Below are positions 1-10,664 of a stretch of 64,000 nucleotides of DNA, in pieces. Source of the DNA: Porpolomopsis calyptriformis (lineage: Eukaryota; Basidiomycota; Agaricomycetes; Agaricales; Hygrophoraceae); assembly GCA_951640195.1 (NCBI GenBank), contig OX621175.1, positions 1,054,001 through 1,118,000 on the forward strand, in the 5' to 3' direction. The notes below the pieces were generated by a model. It made no database searches and had not been told where the DNA came from. It saw only the letters and a list, made by a program, of their open reading frames with translations. Within the stretch, counting starts at the first letter, position 1, and every line of letters starts with the position of its first letter. Both the position numbers and the translations under genes were made by a program.

Positions 1-439
1 GCTTGATCAAGAGGAATTTGCCGGGTAGAGAAAACCGAATCGAATGCGCTTGGGCATAGTCAGCGTGCACCCACGAAATGCATTCACCAGAGATGCATCG
101 AATATATGGCACTATCAATGGTTAGTTTCTGTGATTATACGCGAAAGTTCGGAATGATTAGACTTCTGATGGTTACTCAATTGTCCACTGCCAGTCCCTT
201 ATCCGCTTTTTGCATATCCCTTCGTCGATATGCGAAAATGCCCACCGGTGGAAGAGACTAGAGATGAGGCATCCAAAGGTTATCGATAAGAATGTCGAGA
301 AACACGGCGGAAAGCCTTCTGTACATCTGGTGGCTGTAAAAAAACCCAGTGAGTCATCCACCTGAAGTCACTCTCGCCGACCGCCACTGATGCATGTTGA
401 TTGGTCAGGTGATGCAATTCACCCTTGTCCAGCGCCAAC

Positions 440-1621
440 ATGGTCAAGATTGTGGATCTCCCCGTTGAGGTTCTGGAGAACGTCTTCTGGTCCGTGGACG
501 ACTCGGTTGCTCCATCCACGCTAGTCAGCAAGAGATTCAATGCTATAGCAACTCGCATCTTGTATGGTCGAATTATACCACAGAGAGTGTGGTGCCTCGG
601 GAGACTCAAGGCGTTTGCACGTACCATAATTACTGGTCCGCCTGCCCTTGGAGGATTTGTTCGAGACTTGTCCCTCAACTTCTGGTTTGCCTCCCCAAAC
701 GAATATTTTGCTACCAGTGATATGCCGAATTTTGCTGCAATAGCTGCCTCTCGTGGTTTGCCTGTGGATATCCGAGATGCCATAAATGCCCAGGATAGAG
801 AGGCAATAGCCTTCCTACTGTTTTGCTATCTCCCCTCCCTCCGCTCCCTCACTGTCACTGGCATGTGGCAGAATGTCATCACTTGGGAGATCCTGCGCAA
901 ATTTGTTCCTTCTGGACTACAATCCGTTCGACGCGTGGAAGTCTCCACCCCAAGGGATTGGGACATTGCTCTGCCACTGCTCACTTTACCCAGGTTGGAA
1001 TCTTTCTTGTTCCATTCGGTATCAGGCGATTTCGACCCAGATACCTATCGTCACCTCTTACCTGGTTCATCGGGCGTCAAGCACCTTGAACTGTCCTCCT
1101 GCACAATCCCCGACGAGGCACTCGAGGCACTCATACGCTCGTCACGATCACTCGAAAGATTCGGCTACAAATTCAATCGTACGGTCCATACCCAGAAGGG
1201 AGACATCCCCGCATTGCTTCGCGAATACGCATGCACTACTATGCAGCACCTTGAACTCCATGCTTACGATGACCTCGACCACGGAGATATCAGCTTTCTT
1301 CGTGACTTTGAGCGTTTGATGCAGATTTCCGCTCCGCTCGAGGAATTGCCTCATCATTCACAGCAAGATGGTAGCCACGCGAATGTATGCAAAATGTGCG
1401 ATGATCTCCCGAGGTCGCTTGTCTCTCTTGCAGACGGAAACGATCCGGACAGGAAACTAGTGGGAGAGTTGATAAGGGTTATGCGGGGACGGTTGGTGCA
1501 TTTTAAGAGGTGCATGATATATCGGCATTGGGATTTTAGTCAGATCGAGACGATATGTCTGGAGGAAGGCGTGGAATTTATCTTAAATCATCCGGATGAT
1601 GTATACAGGTTTCTGTTGTGA
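440..1621 (+). CDS. F-box-type protein, family 1 (copy A)
   Basis: Single-exon frame of 393 codons. The N-terminus (VDLPVEVLENVFWSVDD, then a segment ending in FNAIATRILYGRI) matches the F-box pattern of basidiomycete adaptors that link substrates to Skp1-cullin ubiquitin ligases; the remaining roughly 340 residues look like the usual divergent substrate-recognition part. The frame is open from 425, but the first ATG is at 440 and aligns with the start of the neighbouring copy, so I used it. The gene is a tandem paralogue of 1849-3072 and has a dispersed relative at 26039-27262. Compared with its neighbour it has lost several residues near 1430. Substrate unknown. F-box assignment is likely; the function is inferred from the family. 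Confidence 0.72.
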   Translation: MVKIVDLPVEVLENVFWSVDDSVAPSTLVSKRFNAIATRILYGRIIPQRVWCLGRLKAFARTIITGPPALGGFVRDLSLNFWFASPNEYFATSDMPNFAAIAASRGLPVDIRDAINAQDREAIAFLLFCYLPSLRSLTVTGMWQNVITWEILRKFVPSGLQSVRRVEVSTPRDWDIALPLLTLPRLESFLFHSVSGDFDPDTYRHLLPGSSGVKHLELSSCTIPDEALEALIRSSRSLERFGYKFNRTVHTQKGDIPALLREYACTTMQHLELHAYDDLDHGDISFLRDFERLMQISAPLEELPHHSQQDGSHANVCKMCDDLPRSLVSLADGNDPDRKLVGELIRVMRGRLVHFKRCMIYRHWDFSQIETICLEEGVEFILNHPDDVYRFLL

Positions 1622-1675
1622 AAAGATATTTGGATGAAGGCTGGAGGGGTGAACTGAGTTTACCAGGGAATTAAT

Positions 1676-1848
1676 GTGAAGAAAACCGAGTTGGAAAGGC
1701 TTGAGCATATTCAGCGTGCGCCGGTGAAGACGACGCATCGAATATATGATGATTATACATGAAAGTTACTTGATTATCGTCAATCGCCCCTGTATATCAG
1801 GGGTGTTAATTGGTCATGTGATGCAATCCACCTTTGACCAGCGCGACA
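1676..1848 (+). repeat. Duplicated upstream region of the tandem F-box genes
   Basis: The segment with gaaaaccgag, the cagcgtgc word and catcgaatatatg ahead of the second F-box gene resembles positions about 30-130 ahead of the first one. The two genes therefore duplicated together with their promoters. The first bases of the window also resemble the tail region after copy A, so a further copy may lie just outside the window. Confidence 0.55.
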
Positions 1849-3072
1849 ATGGTCAAGATCGTGGACCTCCCCGCTGAGGTCCTAGAGAACATCCTCTGGT
1901 CCATCGAAGACTCAGTTGCTCCATCCGCGCTAGTCTGCAAGAGATTAAACTCTGTGGCAACTCGTATCTTGTATCGTCAGATTATACCATGGGACGATTG
2001 GAGCATCGAGCGATTTCAAACGTTTGCACGGACCATAATTACTGGCCCACCTGCCCTTGGAGGATTCGTTCGACATTTTACTATCAACTTCTGTTGTTCT
2101 CCCTTGGACGAAACTCCTTCTCCCAGCGACATGCCAAATTTTGCTGCAATAGCTGCCTCTCATGGTTTGTCTTTGGATATTCAACTGGCCATAAGGAATA
2201 AGTGCAAAGAGGCTTTATTCTTCCTACTGCTTTTTTATCTCCCCTCACTCCACACGCTCCACACCATTAAAATGAAGAATGATATCATCGCTCAGCAGAT
2301 CCTGCGTGGCATTCTTCCCTCTGGACTACAATCGGTTCAATTCGTGGAAATCTTCCGCCCAAGGAGTTGGAAGCTCGCTCTCCCATTCCTCACTTTGCCT
2401 TCGGTGGACACTCTCTCGTTCTGCTCGGTACCCGGAAACATCGAGTCAAACGACTATATCGACATCTTGCCTGGTTCATCAAACGTCAAGCACCTCGAAC
2501 TGTCGTCCTGCTATATCCTTACCAAGCCATTCGAGACAATCATACGCTCGCCACGATCACTCCAAACACTCAAATACATGCACAATTGCACAGTCCAGAT
2601 CGAGGGGGAACGCATCCCGGCGTTGCTTCGCGAGTGTGCTCGGACTACTATGGAGCATTTTAAACTCTATGGTTGCAGCTTCCCAAACCCTACTAGCGAT
2701 ATCCGCTTTCTTCGTGACTTTGAGCGTTTGAAGCACATTTTTATTCCGCTCAAGTTATTGCCCCACTACTCACAGCAAGATGGTACCCACGCGAAGCTAC
2801 GCCAAATGTGTGACGGTCTCCCGCGGTCGCTTGTCTCTCTTACGTTGTTCTTTGGGAGATGCGATTCAGACCTGGGGCTGGTGGGAGAGTTGATAAAGGT
2901 TATACGGGGACAGTTGGTGCATTTTAAGACGTTTGGGGCCTATCAGCATTGCGCGGAACATAATTTTAATGAGATTAGAAAGGTCTGTTGGGAAGAGGGC
3001 GTGGAATTTATCATCGATAGCCCTCTTAGTATATACCAGTTTTGTACAAACCAGCCAACCAGTACCATTTGA
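1849..3072 (+). CDS. F-box-type protein, family 1 (copy B)
   Basis: Single-exon gene of 407 codons, paralogous to the gene just upstream along its whole length (shared words include MVKIVDLP at the start, ITGPPALGGFVR and ILPSGLQSVQ-like segments). The F-box spans roughly residues 4-45. The ATG at 1849 aligns with copy A. The C-terminal half keeps the family layout of short leucine-rich stretches that probably form a solenoid binding the ubiquitylation target. No frameshift or stop is present, so this copy looks functional. Assignment comes from the N-terminal motif and paralogy; the target is unknown. Confidence 0.72.
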   Translation: MVKIVDLPAEVLENILWSIEDSVAPSALVCKRLNSVATRILYRQIIPWDDWSIERFQTFARTIITGPPALGGFVRHFTINFCCSPLDETPSPSDMPNFAAIAASHGLSLDIQLAIRNKCKEALFFLLLFYLPSLHTLHTIKMKNDIIAQQILRGILPSGLQSVQFVEIFRPRSWKLALPFLTLPSVDTLSFCSVPGNIESNDYIDILPGSSNVKHLELSSCYILTKPFETIIRSPRSLQTLKYMHNCTVQIEGERIPALLRECARTTMEHFKLYGCSFPNPTSDIRFLRDFERLKHIFIPLKLLPHYSQQDGTHAKLRQMCDGLPRSLVSLTLFFGRCDSDLGLVGELIKVIRGQLVHFKTFGAYQHCAEHNFNEIRKVCWEEGVEFIIDSPLSIYQFCTNQPTSTI

Positions 3073-3156
3073 ACAAGCTGGTGTCTTCTTCTAGATAAAA
3101 TCAACAAGGTGTTCGATTGTTCCATCGTTAAGTTTATACCCGACACTCAGGCAAAC

Positions 3157-6100
3157 CTAATTTATTTTCCAGACAGCGGATTCCTCATCATTATACCAGT
3201 AATCCATGCCCGTGTAATCCTGATAATGTCTTAGAATCTTAGCAACCTCTGATCCAGTTAAAAACCGATTGACGACAAGCACCTTGGTGGTCAAATCTTC
3301 TGAGTCCATGATAACGCAATGGACAATTGTAAACTCACCAGAAGCCACGTCCTAAGAGCAGCCCACCCAGCCGCACGATGAATCATATCCCAAAATGTAT
3401 CCACGAAAGCCATCGTTCCCTTGAAATAATTAGCCACAAAGCGATTCCTATGAACCGTCCGATGAGGGATTAGCTGATGGATTGATCGAAGGACTTGAAC
3501 GGACCTATTCAACAAGATCCATCTAGCCCACAACGCCTGCATAACTTTATCTTCATCTCGCACATCATCGCACTCGAATATCTCTTCCTCCTTGTCTATC
3601 ACATACCACGATAACACGCCATACGGTTCCATGGAGAGCGCATTCAACAGGTCATATAGTCGTGGTCCACCAGGCCGGCATGAATAGTACACAGGAATAC
3701 GGCCTTCGGAAATAAACGGAAGGAAAGGATATTGCGCCGAAGGGCCCAGTGGATCGGATGGTGGCGGAGGGGTGGGGTACCGAGACGGCACGGGTTGGCG
3801 ACTTACCCCCGGAGGAGCTCTCTTTGACTGAGAACGGGACGAAGGCTGAAGCGGTTGTCGATAGCTTACAGAAGGCGAGGGAAAATGAGACCTTTGGACG
3901 AGGGGTGGAGGGGAAGTGGTCTCGGTAGTAGAAATCTCGGATTCGGCTGATATACCTGGCCGGACTGGTGAAGTATGCTGCACCCGAACGGGCGATCGGG
4001 CTGATTGTCTAGGAGGGGTAGGGAACAGTTCAAGTGCGACCCGCCGGGATGGAGTAATATCTTGATCGCTCGCCGCCGGATCGCTCATGAGCGCACTCTC
4101 AATTCCTTGTCTTCTTCGCTGGGGTGAAGTTGATATAGATTTCTCGCGAAAGGGAGTCGGCATAAAACGGGTTGGTGATTTGTCCTTGGCCTGCGTTGGA
4201 GAGGGAGCATCACGGACGCTCTGGGAGTGGAAGTCCTGGTTTTCGCGTTCTGTTTCCGGCTCACCAATGTCAATGGTAGGACTCCTGAAAGGCAATGGTG
4301 AAGGTGAGTGATAATGGGACGACAGGATTATCTAACCTCGTAAGGCTCTGAGGTTCCTCCCGAGCTTCTGGGATTGTGCATGTAATTTGCCATGGCTCTG
4401 TCTGCGACGCTTGATTAGACACCAATGTTGTTCCTGAGGCAACGCCCCACCTCGTTGATTTTTTTCCAAGAACACTTCACTTCAGGGTGATCCCATTCGA
4501 GGTGTTTGGCAAGCATCTCTCTTGTTTTGAACACACCAAGCAATTCGCACAGCGGACAACACCAACGGCGCATTCGTGCCTGATGTTCGTGAACCTGTGC
4601 GGTCCCCTCGTTATGCCCCACTTTGCACTGATAAATAATGTTCGCAGAGACCAGAGGATGATCGACCGGAGACGTTGGCACGCCAGCCAAACGACATCGA
4701 CTTTCAAATCCTCGACGGAGATTGCGTGGTAAAAATGGAAGTTTCTTTGCCATTTTCATTTGTAGAGACGATAACGTGAGTGCCTCTAGTGCCGTCACAA
4801 GCTCTTCGGGAGGACCCTCCGGGGACGTGTCCAGATTATCATGGATGCTTGGCAGAATGAAATCCAGCTCAGGACCACCGTCACCCCCCTCGTCGCTTTC
4901 AGGTGGCGAAGAGCCGCCCGAGCTATCTTCTGGCTCCTCTTCGCTAGTAGTGCTTGAGTCCGTCGTATTCTCGTCCATCGCAGAAAATAGCTTCCGTGCA
5001 GACTTGCGTGCCACCTGAGATTTGCGAGCGGCTTTGATATTGTATGTCCTGTTCGATATATATATTGATCACGCAGTCCAATGCCGCGGGGTAGAAGTAA
5101 CTCACTGAGCAACATCCTCTTCATCGTGCGACTCACCCTCTACCCTCAATCTCATATTTGGTCCGAGATAACCCTTAGTAACCACCGAACTATCGCGCAA
5201 AGATATCTCTCCGCTAGATGGTGCCATGGCGCCTCTTCTCCCAGAGGCACGTACAGAAGAAATAGTCATTCTCGGCGCGGCGAGTCTACCCGTTTGGCTA
5301 TTGAGACGCCTCTTCGCAGATCCGGAAGTTCGCGACGATTCCGAGAGCCATAGAGGAGCTATTACATTCATGGTTTTCACGGGCATAATTATATTAGGAC
5401 GGGCCTGGTGAGCGGGAGCTCTGTCCTTCGGTGCGGCTGTATTAAAGTTCCGAATAAGCTTCTAGAAGGTGCTTTCCGTGCGGAAACTGAAGCCCACCAG
5501 ATGTTCCAGATGATGATGATGACTTGGAAGGTAAATATTGTGGAGATGACTGGTTCTTCTTTGGCACAAATGAGGTTAGATGAGCAGCATTTTAGGATGA
5601 TCGGATGAAGTTTACCTGAGCAGCGGACGAGGGCAGCGCCGGAGGGGGGAGGAAGCCCGTCCTACGTGGGGGTATCATCGTCCCAAAGTGCACCCGACGC
5701 GGGGCAGCCGACTTCGGAGGCTGTCTTCCCTGCCATTTTCGCGCGGACGACACTGGCGGTGGTGGAATCGCGCCCGGCGCGCTCCTCGCTGCCGTCTTCG
5801 AGGCCATCTGTCTGACGGTTCGCTCTGAGGACGGTCCGGCAACAGGCGTTCTTGCGCTAGGACCGTCCTGGCCCGGGTGAGGACTAGGCATTTTCCTTGC
5901 GAGGGAATAAAATCTTCGCTGGCTCGAGGAAGACGTGTATGCACCAGAGGCATTTTGCGTATGTTTCACCGAGAGCTGTATAGTCCTCCTTGCACCATGA
6001 GGAATTTGGAATTGTCTCGAAGTCGACGTGCTTGAGCTATGAACGTTGTTGTAAGCCGTTCAGAAGTCGAATCTTGCATGTGATGGAATACCTTGGCCTC

Positions 6101-6264
6101 GCTTCGGTGTCAGAAGTATTTTGCACCTGTCTTTCAGGCTCGGACCTAATTGACTTTCGTGCGGCAAAGCTCTTCACTGCAAATACACGTCGATCCCGAG
6201 GTAAACTTGATGTCGATCCGAAAGGCTCGTTATCCTGGCTTTGACCTTGTCCATGTTCAGACAT
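3157..6264 (-). CDS. Zinc-finger protein with VEFS-like C-terminus, candidate Suz12-like Polycomb subunit
   Basis: Seven exons read 6264-6092, 6036-5616, 5461-5106, 5048-4451, 4401-4337, 4284-3339 and 3282-3157, giving about 894 aa. Introns of 49-57 nt have good branch sites (for example TCTAAT in 4402-4450); the one at 5462-5615 is 154 nt and may hide a small exon. The first third is low complexity (Ser/Pro/Arg). The exon at 5048-4451 holds a C2H2 finger, CPLCELLGVFKTREMLAKH followed by LEWDH (C-x2-C...H-x4-H). The C-terminal 120 residues have the pattern of a VEFS box: an acidic DVRDEDKVMQALWARW, then RFVANYF and a hydrophobic GWAALRTWLL stretch. A finger plus VEFS box is the layout of Suz12/EMF2, the PRC2 scaffold for H3K27 methylation. 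Homology is judged by eye, so the Suz12 name is a hypothesis; the gene model is better supported. Confidence 0.55.
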
Positions 6265-6443
6265 GGGAGACCGTTGAAAGGATAGATCGAAGATATTGAA
6301 TCGGATCTGTTTGCTTTTGTTGAATTCTAAGAGGAATGAACATCAGTGGCAAACGAGTCAAGTACAATGTGAGCGAGTGCGTGTAGATTTCTAGCGTTGT
6401 GCTATGTGCGTACGAACTACATGAAAACAAGACATGGCGGATT

Positions 6444-9400
6444 TCATCCGTAGTTGAGTTCCCCCCCACTATTGGCACTGCTGTTCGAGCCACCCCCGCC
6501 AAAACTGCCTCCACGTTGGACCATGCCTCGTCCGAGAGGTGCTGGTGGCCGCGGTGGTAAATGGGGGGGTCTATGCTTTTCGAAATCATGTTTATCCTGT
6601 AAATATTGGCCAGGTGGCGGGGGCGGACCAGGGCGATGCGGAGGCCCTGGGTGGGGAGGACCTCGTCCGCCTGGAGGCATTCGAGGGTGGGCTTGCGGGT
6701 GAGAGCCGTGTTGGTATAGATGCGGGGGGTGATAGGGATGTGGGTTATTATGATAAGCACCTGGACGAGGTGGCCCAGATGGTCCGGTATGTAGAGGAGG
6801 GCCCGTGCGAAAAGCATCTCTAGGAGGACCGCCACGACCGAAGTGAAGTGGTGGATTGACTATAGTTGGTGGTGGGGGCCTGAAATGCGCATCTCCTCGC
6901 GGTTGCACCGGTGGACCAGCAGGAGCTTGCGGAGGACGACGGCCTCGCTTGTCAAATTCATGGGATGCCTCGTAGGACGGTAACCTGGAGAAGACAGAGC
7001 GAAGATCAGCCACTGTATAACATATTTTCGCGATTTCCCCACGTTTTTGGATCGGCAGGCAGAGGGTCTGTCCAGAAGTAGTCATGATCCAATGCTTGTG
7101 ACGCCGTTATACGTGCCCTGGGATTGCAGGTCAGGAGTTTATCCAACAGATCGCATGTTTCTGTCCCGATGCTAAGGCAGAGGAAATCAATGATCATGTC
7201 TAAAATAATGAAGGTCATTGGATTGAAACCTTTCATAAACGGTTTTGATTCTCCGGGTGTAATTGTCATTGAACCGTTTGACCCCTTCGCAGCCAGGTAA
7301 CGCATCGAAATTCGGCCAACTATGCTGGTTTGGAGTACCACACAACCTCCAGATCCTATCGAGTTGATCGAGATCTGAGGTTCCAGCCAAAATCGGTTTT
7401 CTGTTGAACATCTCTCCTAGAACGCAGCTGGAATATCAGAACATGAGCACCTCGCCGACACACATAACGAATGCATTAACCCGATTCCCCAAATATCAAC
7501 TTCCCCTCCATAATGCTGCGCTCCTAAGAGTAACTCTGGAGGACGGTACCATCGAGTGACCACGCAATTGGTATATCGACGGTGGTGATCCCCCCCGCGT
7601 ATAGCGTTGTGATCAAACGTACGTGCCAATCCGAAATCGGCGATGCAAAGAGAACCGTTGTTGGAGATTAAAAGATTGGCCGCTTTCATGTCCCGATGAA
7701 GAATATGATTCTTTACATGGGGTGTGAATAACTGAGGGGACACTATCAAGCAGTACACTCACACGGTGCATGTACTCGGTGCCTTCAAGCAACTGCTTCA
7801 TGTAGAGTTTGATGTGGCTTGGCTGAAGTTTGACCCGCTCATTGTCAAGGAGGCCCGCTAGGTCATGGTCCATGTATGGAAAGACCATATATACTGAGAG
7901 GGGATCTTTTGAGGTGCCTGTTGATACAGTAAAACGATGAAGGAGTTGCGCATCAACCAACAACGGACTTACTCCTAACAACAAAGATGTCCAGTAGTTG
8001 CACAATACAAGGGTGGTTTAGCGCTTTAAGAATCTTTATTTCCCGGAGCGCGGTCACAGGCATCCCTTCCTCTTGATTGTGCATTAAAACGCGTTTGAGG
8101 GCGACGATCTTGCCGGTAGAGGTATGGATGGCTTTGTGAACCTCTCTGGAAAGACGGGAGTTGAGGGAGTAGACAGGAACGGAGTGATTGAGACGCACCC
8201 GAATGTCCCCTCTCCCAATTTCGTTGTTATCTCATACTCGTTCTGATGTCCACAACCAACAAACGCCCGACCGTAAGCCTTCGTCTCTTCCTTGGCGGAC
8301 CGCCTCTCAGCCGGCGCCCGTTTCCGTCCCATCATTAGGGCCTTTGCCTCCCAGGCACTCAAAGGTCGCGTTTTCTTCATCTCCGTTTCTTTTTTCACTC
8401 CACCTCCTTTGTCCTTGTCTCCCCCATTAGCTGGCTTCGCGGCAGGCAAGGACAATGAAGGTGGTGAATGGACACATTTGGGTGCACCAGGCCTCTTGGC
8501 AGGAATCGGAATAGACACTACAGCATGCTGCTTGGGCAGTGTATCGTCTTTGAGTGGTTCTAGCGGAGGCGGAGGCGGTGGAGATCCTGATGGTGGTGGT
8601 GGCGTCCGAGGTCCCGACGCTGGGAGTTTCGGACTGGATGTCAAAGAAGGAGGAAAACTAGGCGAGGATGGTCGGTAATTCCTTGATCGTTCGTGGCCAT
8701 GATCGCGGTCAGCATCAAAGGCCTCATCGTGAGTCCACGGCTGATCGTCCCGACGAGGAACGTGGAACCCATTGACATCGCGCTCCGGCCTCCAATATCG
8801 ATCCCCGTGTTCTAGCGAGTAATGGCCATGAGGATCTCGCGGCCATTCACGATTCCGAGAGTAGGGAGAAGTGCTTTCATCATCGTTATACCTTCTATCT
8901 CGATCCCGTTGCCACTCTCGGTCTCGTATTCGATCAACACCATAATCCCGACGGGGGGGTGTGAAAGCTAGTTCTGGTGATCGGGCGGTAATCGGCAATC
9001 GATGGACTTCGCGGTGGTGAGAGGAGTGAGAGGATTGCGAGCGAGAACGGTTCAGGGAGGGGGGAGATGGACTTGCACGGTCTCGGCTACGATGATGGTC
9101 GCCCAGACTAGAACTAGGGGCGGAGTGGTCCCACTCTGGCCTTCTTTCCCTGGCTGGGCGGTCGCGGTCTCGCGGGCCATAGGCAGAGTGGTTTCTGTCG
9201 CCACGGTGATGATTATTGTCCCTCCTTGAGTGAGGCCCACCGTCCCGACCCGCGTCCATGCCCGGCTCCCAGTGATCCCCGTGGGTGGACGGCTGCACCC
9301 GCCGCCTATATTCATCTTGACCTGGTCGTACAGGTTTCCGCTTCATATCGGCTTCGCGGATCCTTCTTTCATCTTCCTCGGACCTTTCATATACAAGGGG

Positions 9401-9637
9401 AAAGGATTCCTTGGGCTCATAAATTAAACCGTTCTCCGCTAGATCAGCCCTCTTTTTAAAAGGAAATGGAACCTTGGGCTTGGATGAAAGCCTTGAGGGG
9501 GAAAGAGGTCTAGGAATGCTGTCGGGCGTCACTTCATCCAATTCACCTTCCTCTGGGGACGAAGTCACGGCTCGTTTCGTCGGTCGAGCGCCCTCTGGAG
9601 AGGAGGACGCGGGTCGTTTGGATGGTGTTTGGGCCAT
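6444..9637 (-). CDS. BUR1: BUR1/CDK9-type cyclin-dependent kinase
   Basis: Seven exons: 9637-8199, 8145-7973, 7917-7763, 7710-7481, 7427-7230, 7171-7043 and 6984-6444, all phase-consistent, encoding about 954 aa. A 450-residue Arg/Ser/Pro-rich N-terminal extension precedes the kinase. The glycine loop is [10 protein letters not shown] (split by the first intron), the lysine is in ALKRVL, the cyclin-helix position reads [13 protein letters not shown] (PSTAIRE-like, as in CDK9/Bur1), the catalytic loop is [10 protein letters not shown], the metal motif DFGLAR, and a T-loop threonine lies in [14 protein letters not shown]. The C-terminus is Gly/Pro-rich. CDK9/Bur1 with its cyclin phosphorylates the RNA polymerase II tail and Spt5 to promote elongation in the nucleus. 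The PITALRE-like helix favours BUR1/CDK9 over CTK1/CDK12, though the long RS-like extension also recalls CDK12. Confidence 0.88.
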
Positions 9638-10664
9638 GGTGCATGGGTGCAGTGGAAAGAGGAAGTGGGAGTGGATGACATAAGCAAGGGATTGTCTAAC
9701 GCCACAACAAGTGAAAGTCAGGTATCTAACGGTGGAGAGTCTTCCAGCTCCATCTAATGTTGGTACTTGGATGTTGCGAGAAAGGGTAGAATTTCGTTGT
9801 TCTAGATGCTGCTACACCAAGTGAATGCAGACGATGTTCACGAAGTCAAGGAACGCTCATACTGCGGAGTCATCAGAGTTAAAATGCCTGCAAGATATTG
9901 TTAGTCTGCGTTGAAACGAGTGAAAGGATACGCACCGAAAGCCAACGCCATCGCTTTCGACGTGCTGGTTCCCCTCAGTTGTTTGTCAACCAAATACGAT
10001 ATTAGGTCACGTGTATGAACTCTACACGCGAAGTATTTCTAGTCTCCGCTTTAATCTACCTCTAGCACTAACTTCACCTAGCATTTGAGCCGTCATCAGC
10101 TTGACCTACATTACCACCAAACTGTATGAACATGTCGATCACCTTGGAGAGCTCGCTCAACAGCGTAGTCATCTTTTCTATCCATTCGGAGCGAGCAAGA
10201 CATAAAAGGGAAGGCGGGGCGCTTTTACTTGACAGCCATCTAACAATGGATCAGGACGGATGAATTACTGTGCCTAGCATGTGTCAGGGCGAGGTATGTT
10301 CAGCAAACCCACCAACTGCCAGATGCCCGTCTTGTCAGCTGTATCATACCGGCCGTCGTCCTTATCTGCGTTAGTCTCCAGCTGCTGGGTGTCTGTCCCG
10401 CCAGTTGTATCGGTACTGGCCATCGCCCTCATCTTCCGAGGTGCTGTTTTCTTGTCTCTCCACATCCTAATAATCACCAAGACTTTGGGCATCCTTAGTA
10501 TCTGCGAGTGACCCTGCCCATGTCCTTGTTAAACCACAGAATTCAGGCACAGATGGTGGAACACTGTCAAAGGAAGTTGCCTCAAGGCGACCCTTTTAGC
10601 GCCACGTCCACTATATATACGGCTGGTCTCCGACTTTTCAGGCGACTTCCTTTATCCACCCAAC
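9638..10664. other. Intergenic region
   Basis: Spacer between the divergent kinase gene and the first surface-protein gene. It holds one possible micro-ORF (9838-9951, minus) and otherwise no supported gene. A TATA-like stretch (tatatatac, about 10612-10620) lies about 50 bp ahead of the ATG at 10665 and probably serves that gene. Confidence 0.5.
9838..9951 (-). CDS. Possible 21-aa spliced micro-ORF
   Basis: On the minus strand an ATG at 9951 starts MALAFG, interrupted by a 48-nt intron (9888-9935) with canonical GTGCGT donor, GACTAAC branch point and TTGCAG acceptor, then continues to a TGA at 9838-9840. The intron signals are as good as those of the large genes, which suggests that a transcript exists, but a 21-residue product cannot be assigned a function and the ATG may be non-coding leader or an exon of a longer RNA. 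Confidence 0.25.

Noticed and set aside
6454..6823. Plus-strand Gly-rich frames
   Set aside because: Antisense shadows of the Gly/Pro-rich C-terminus of the kinase gene.
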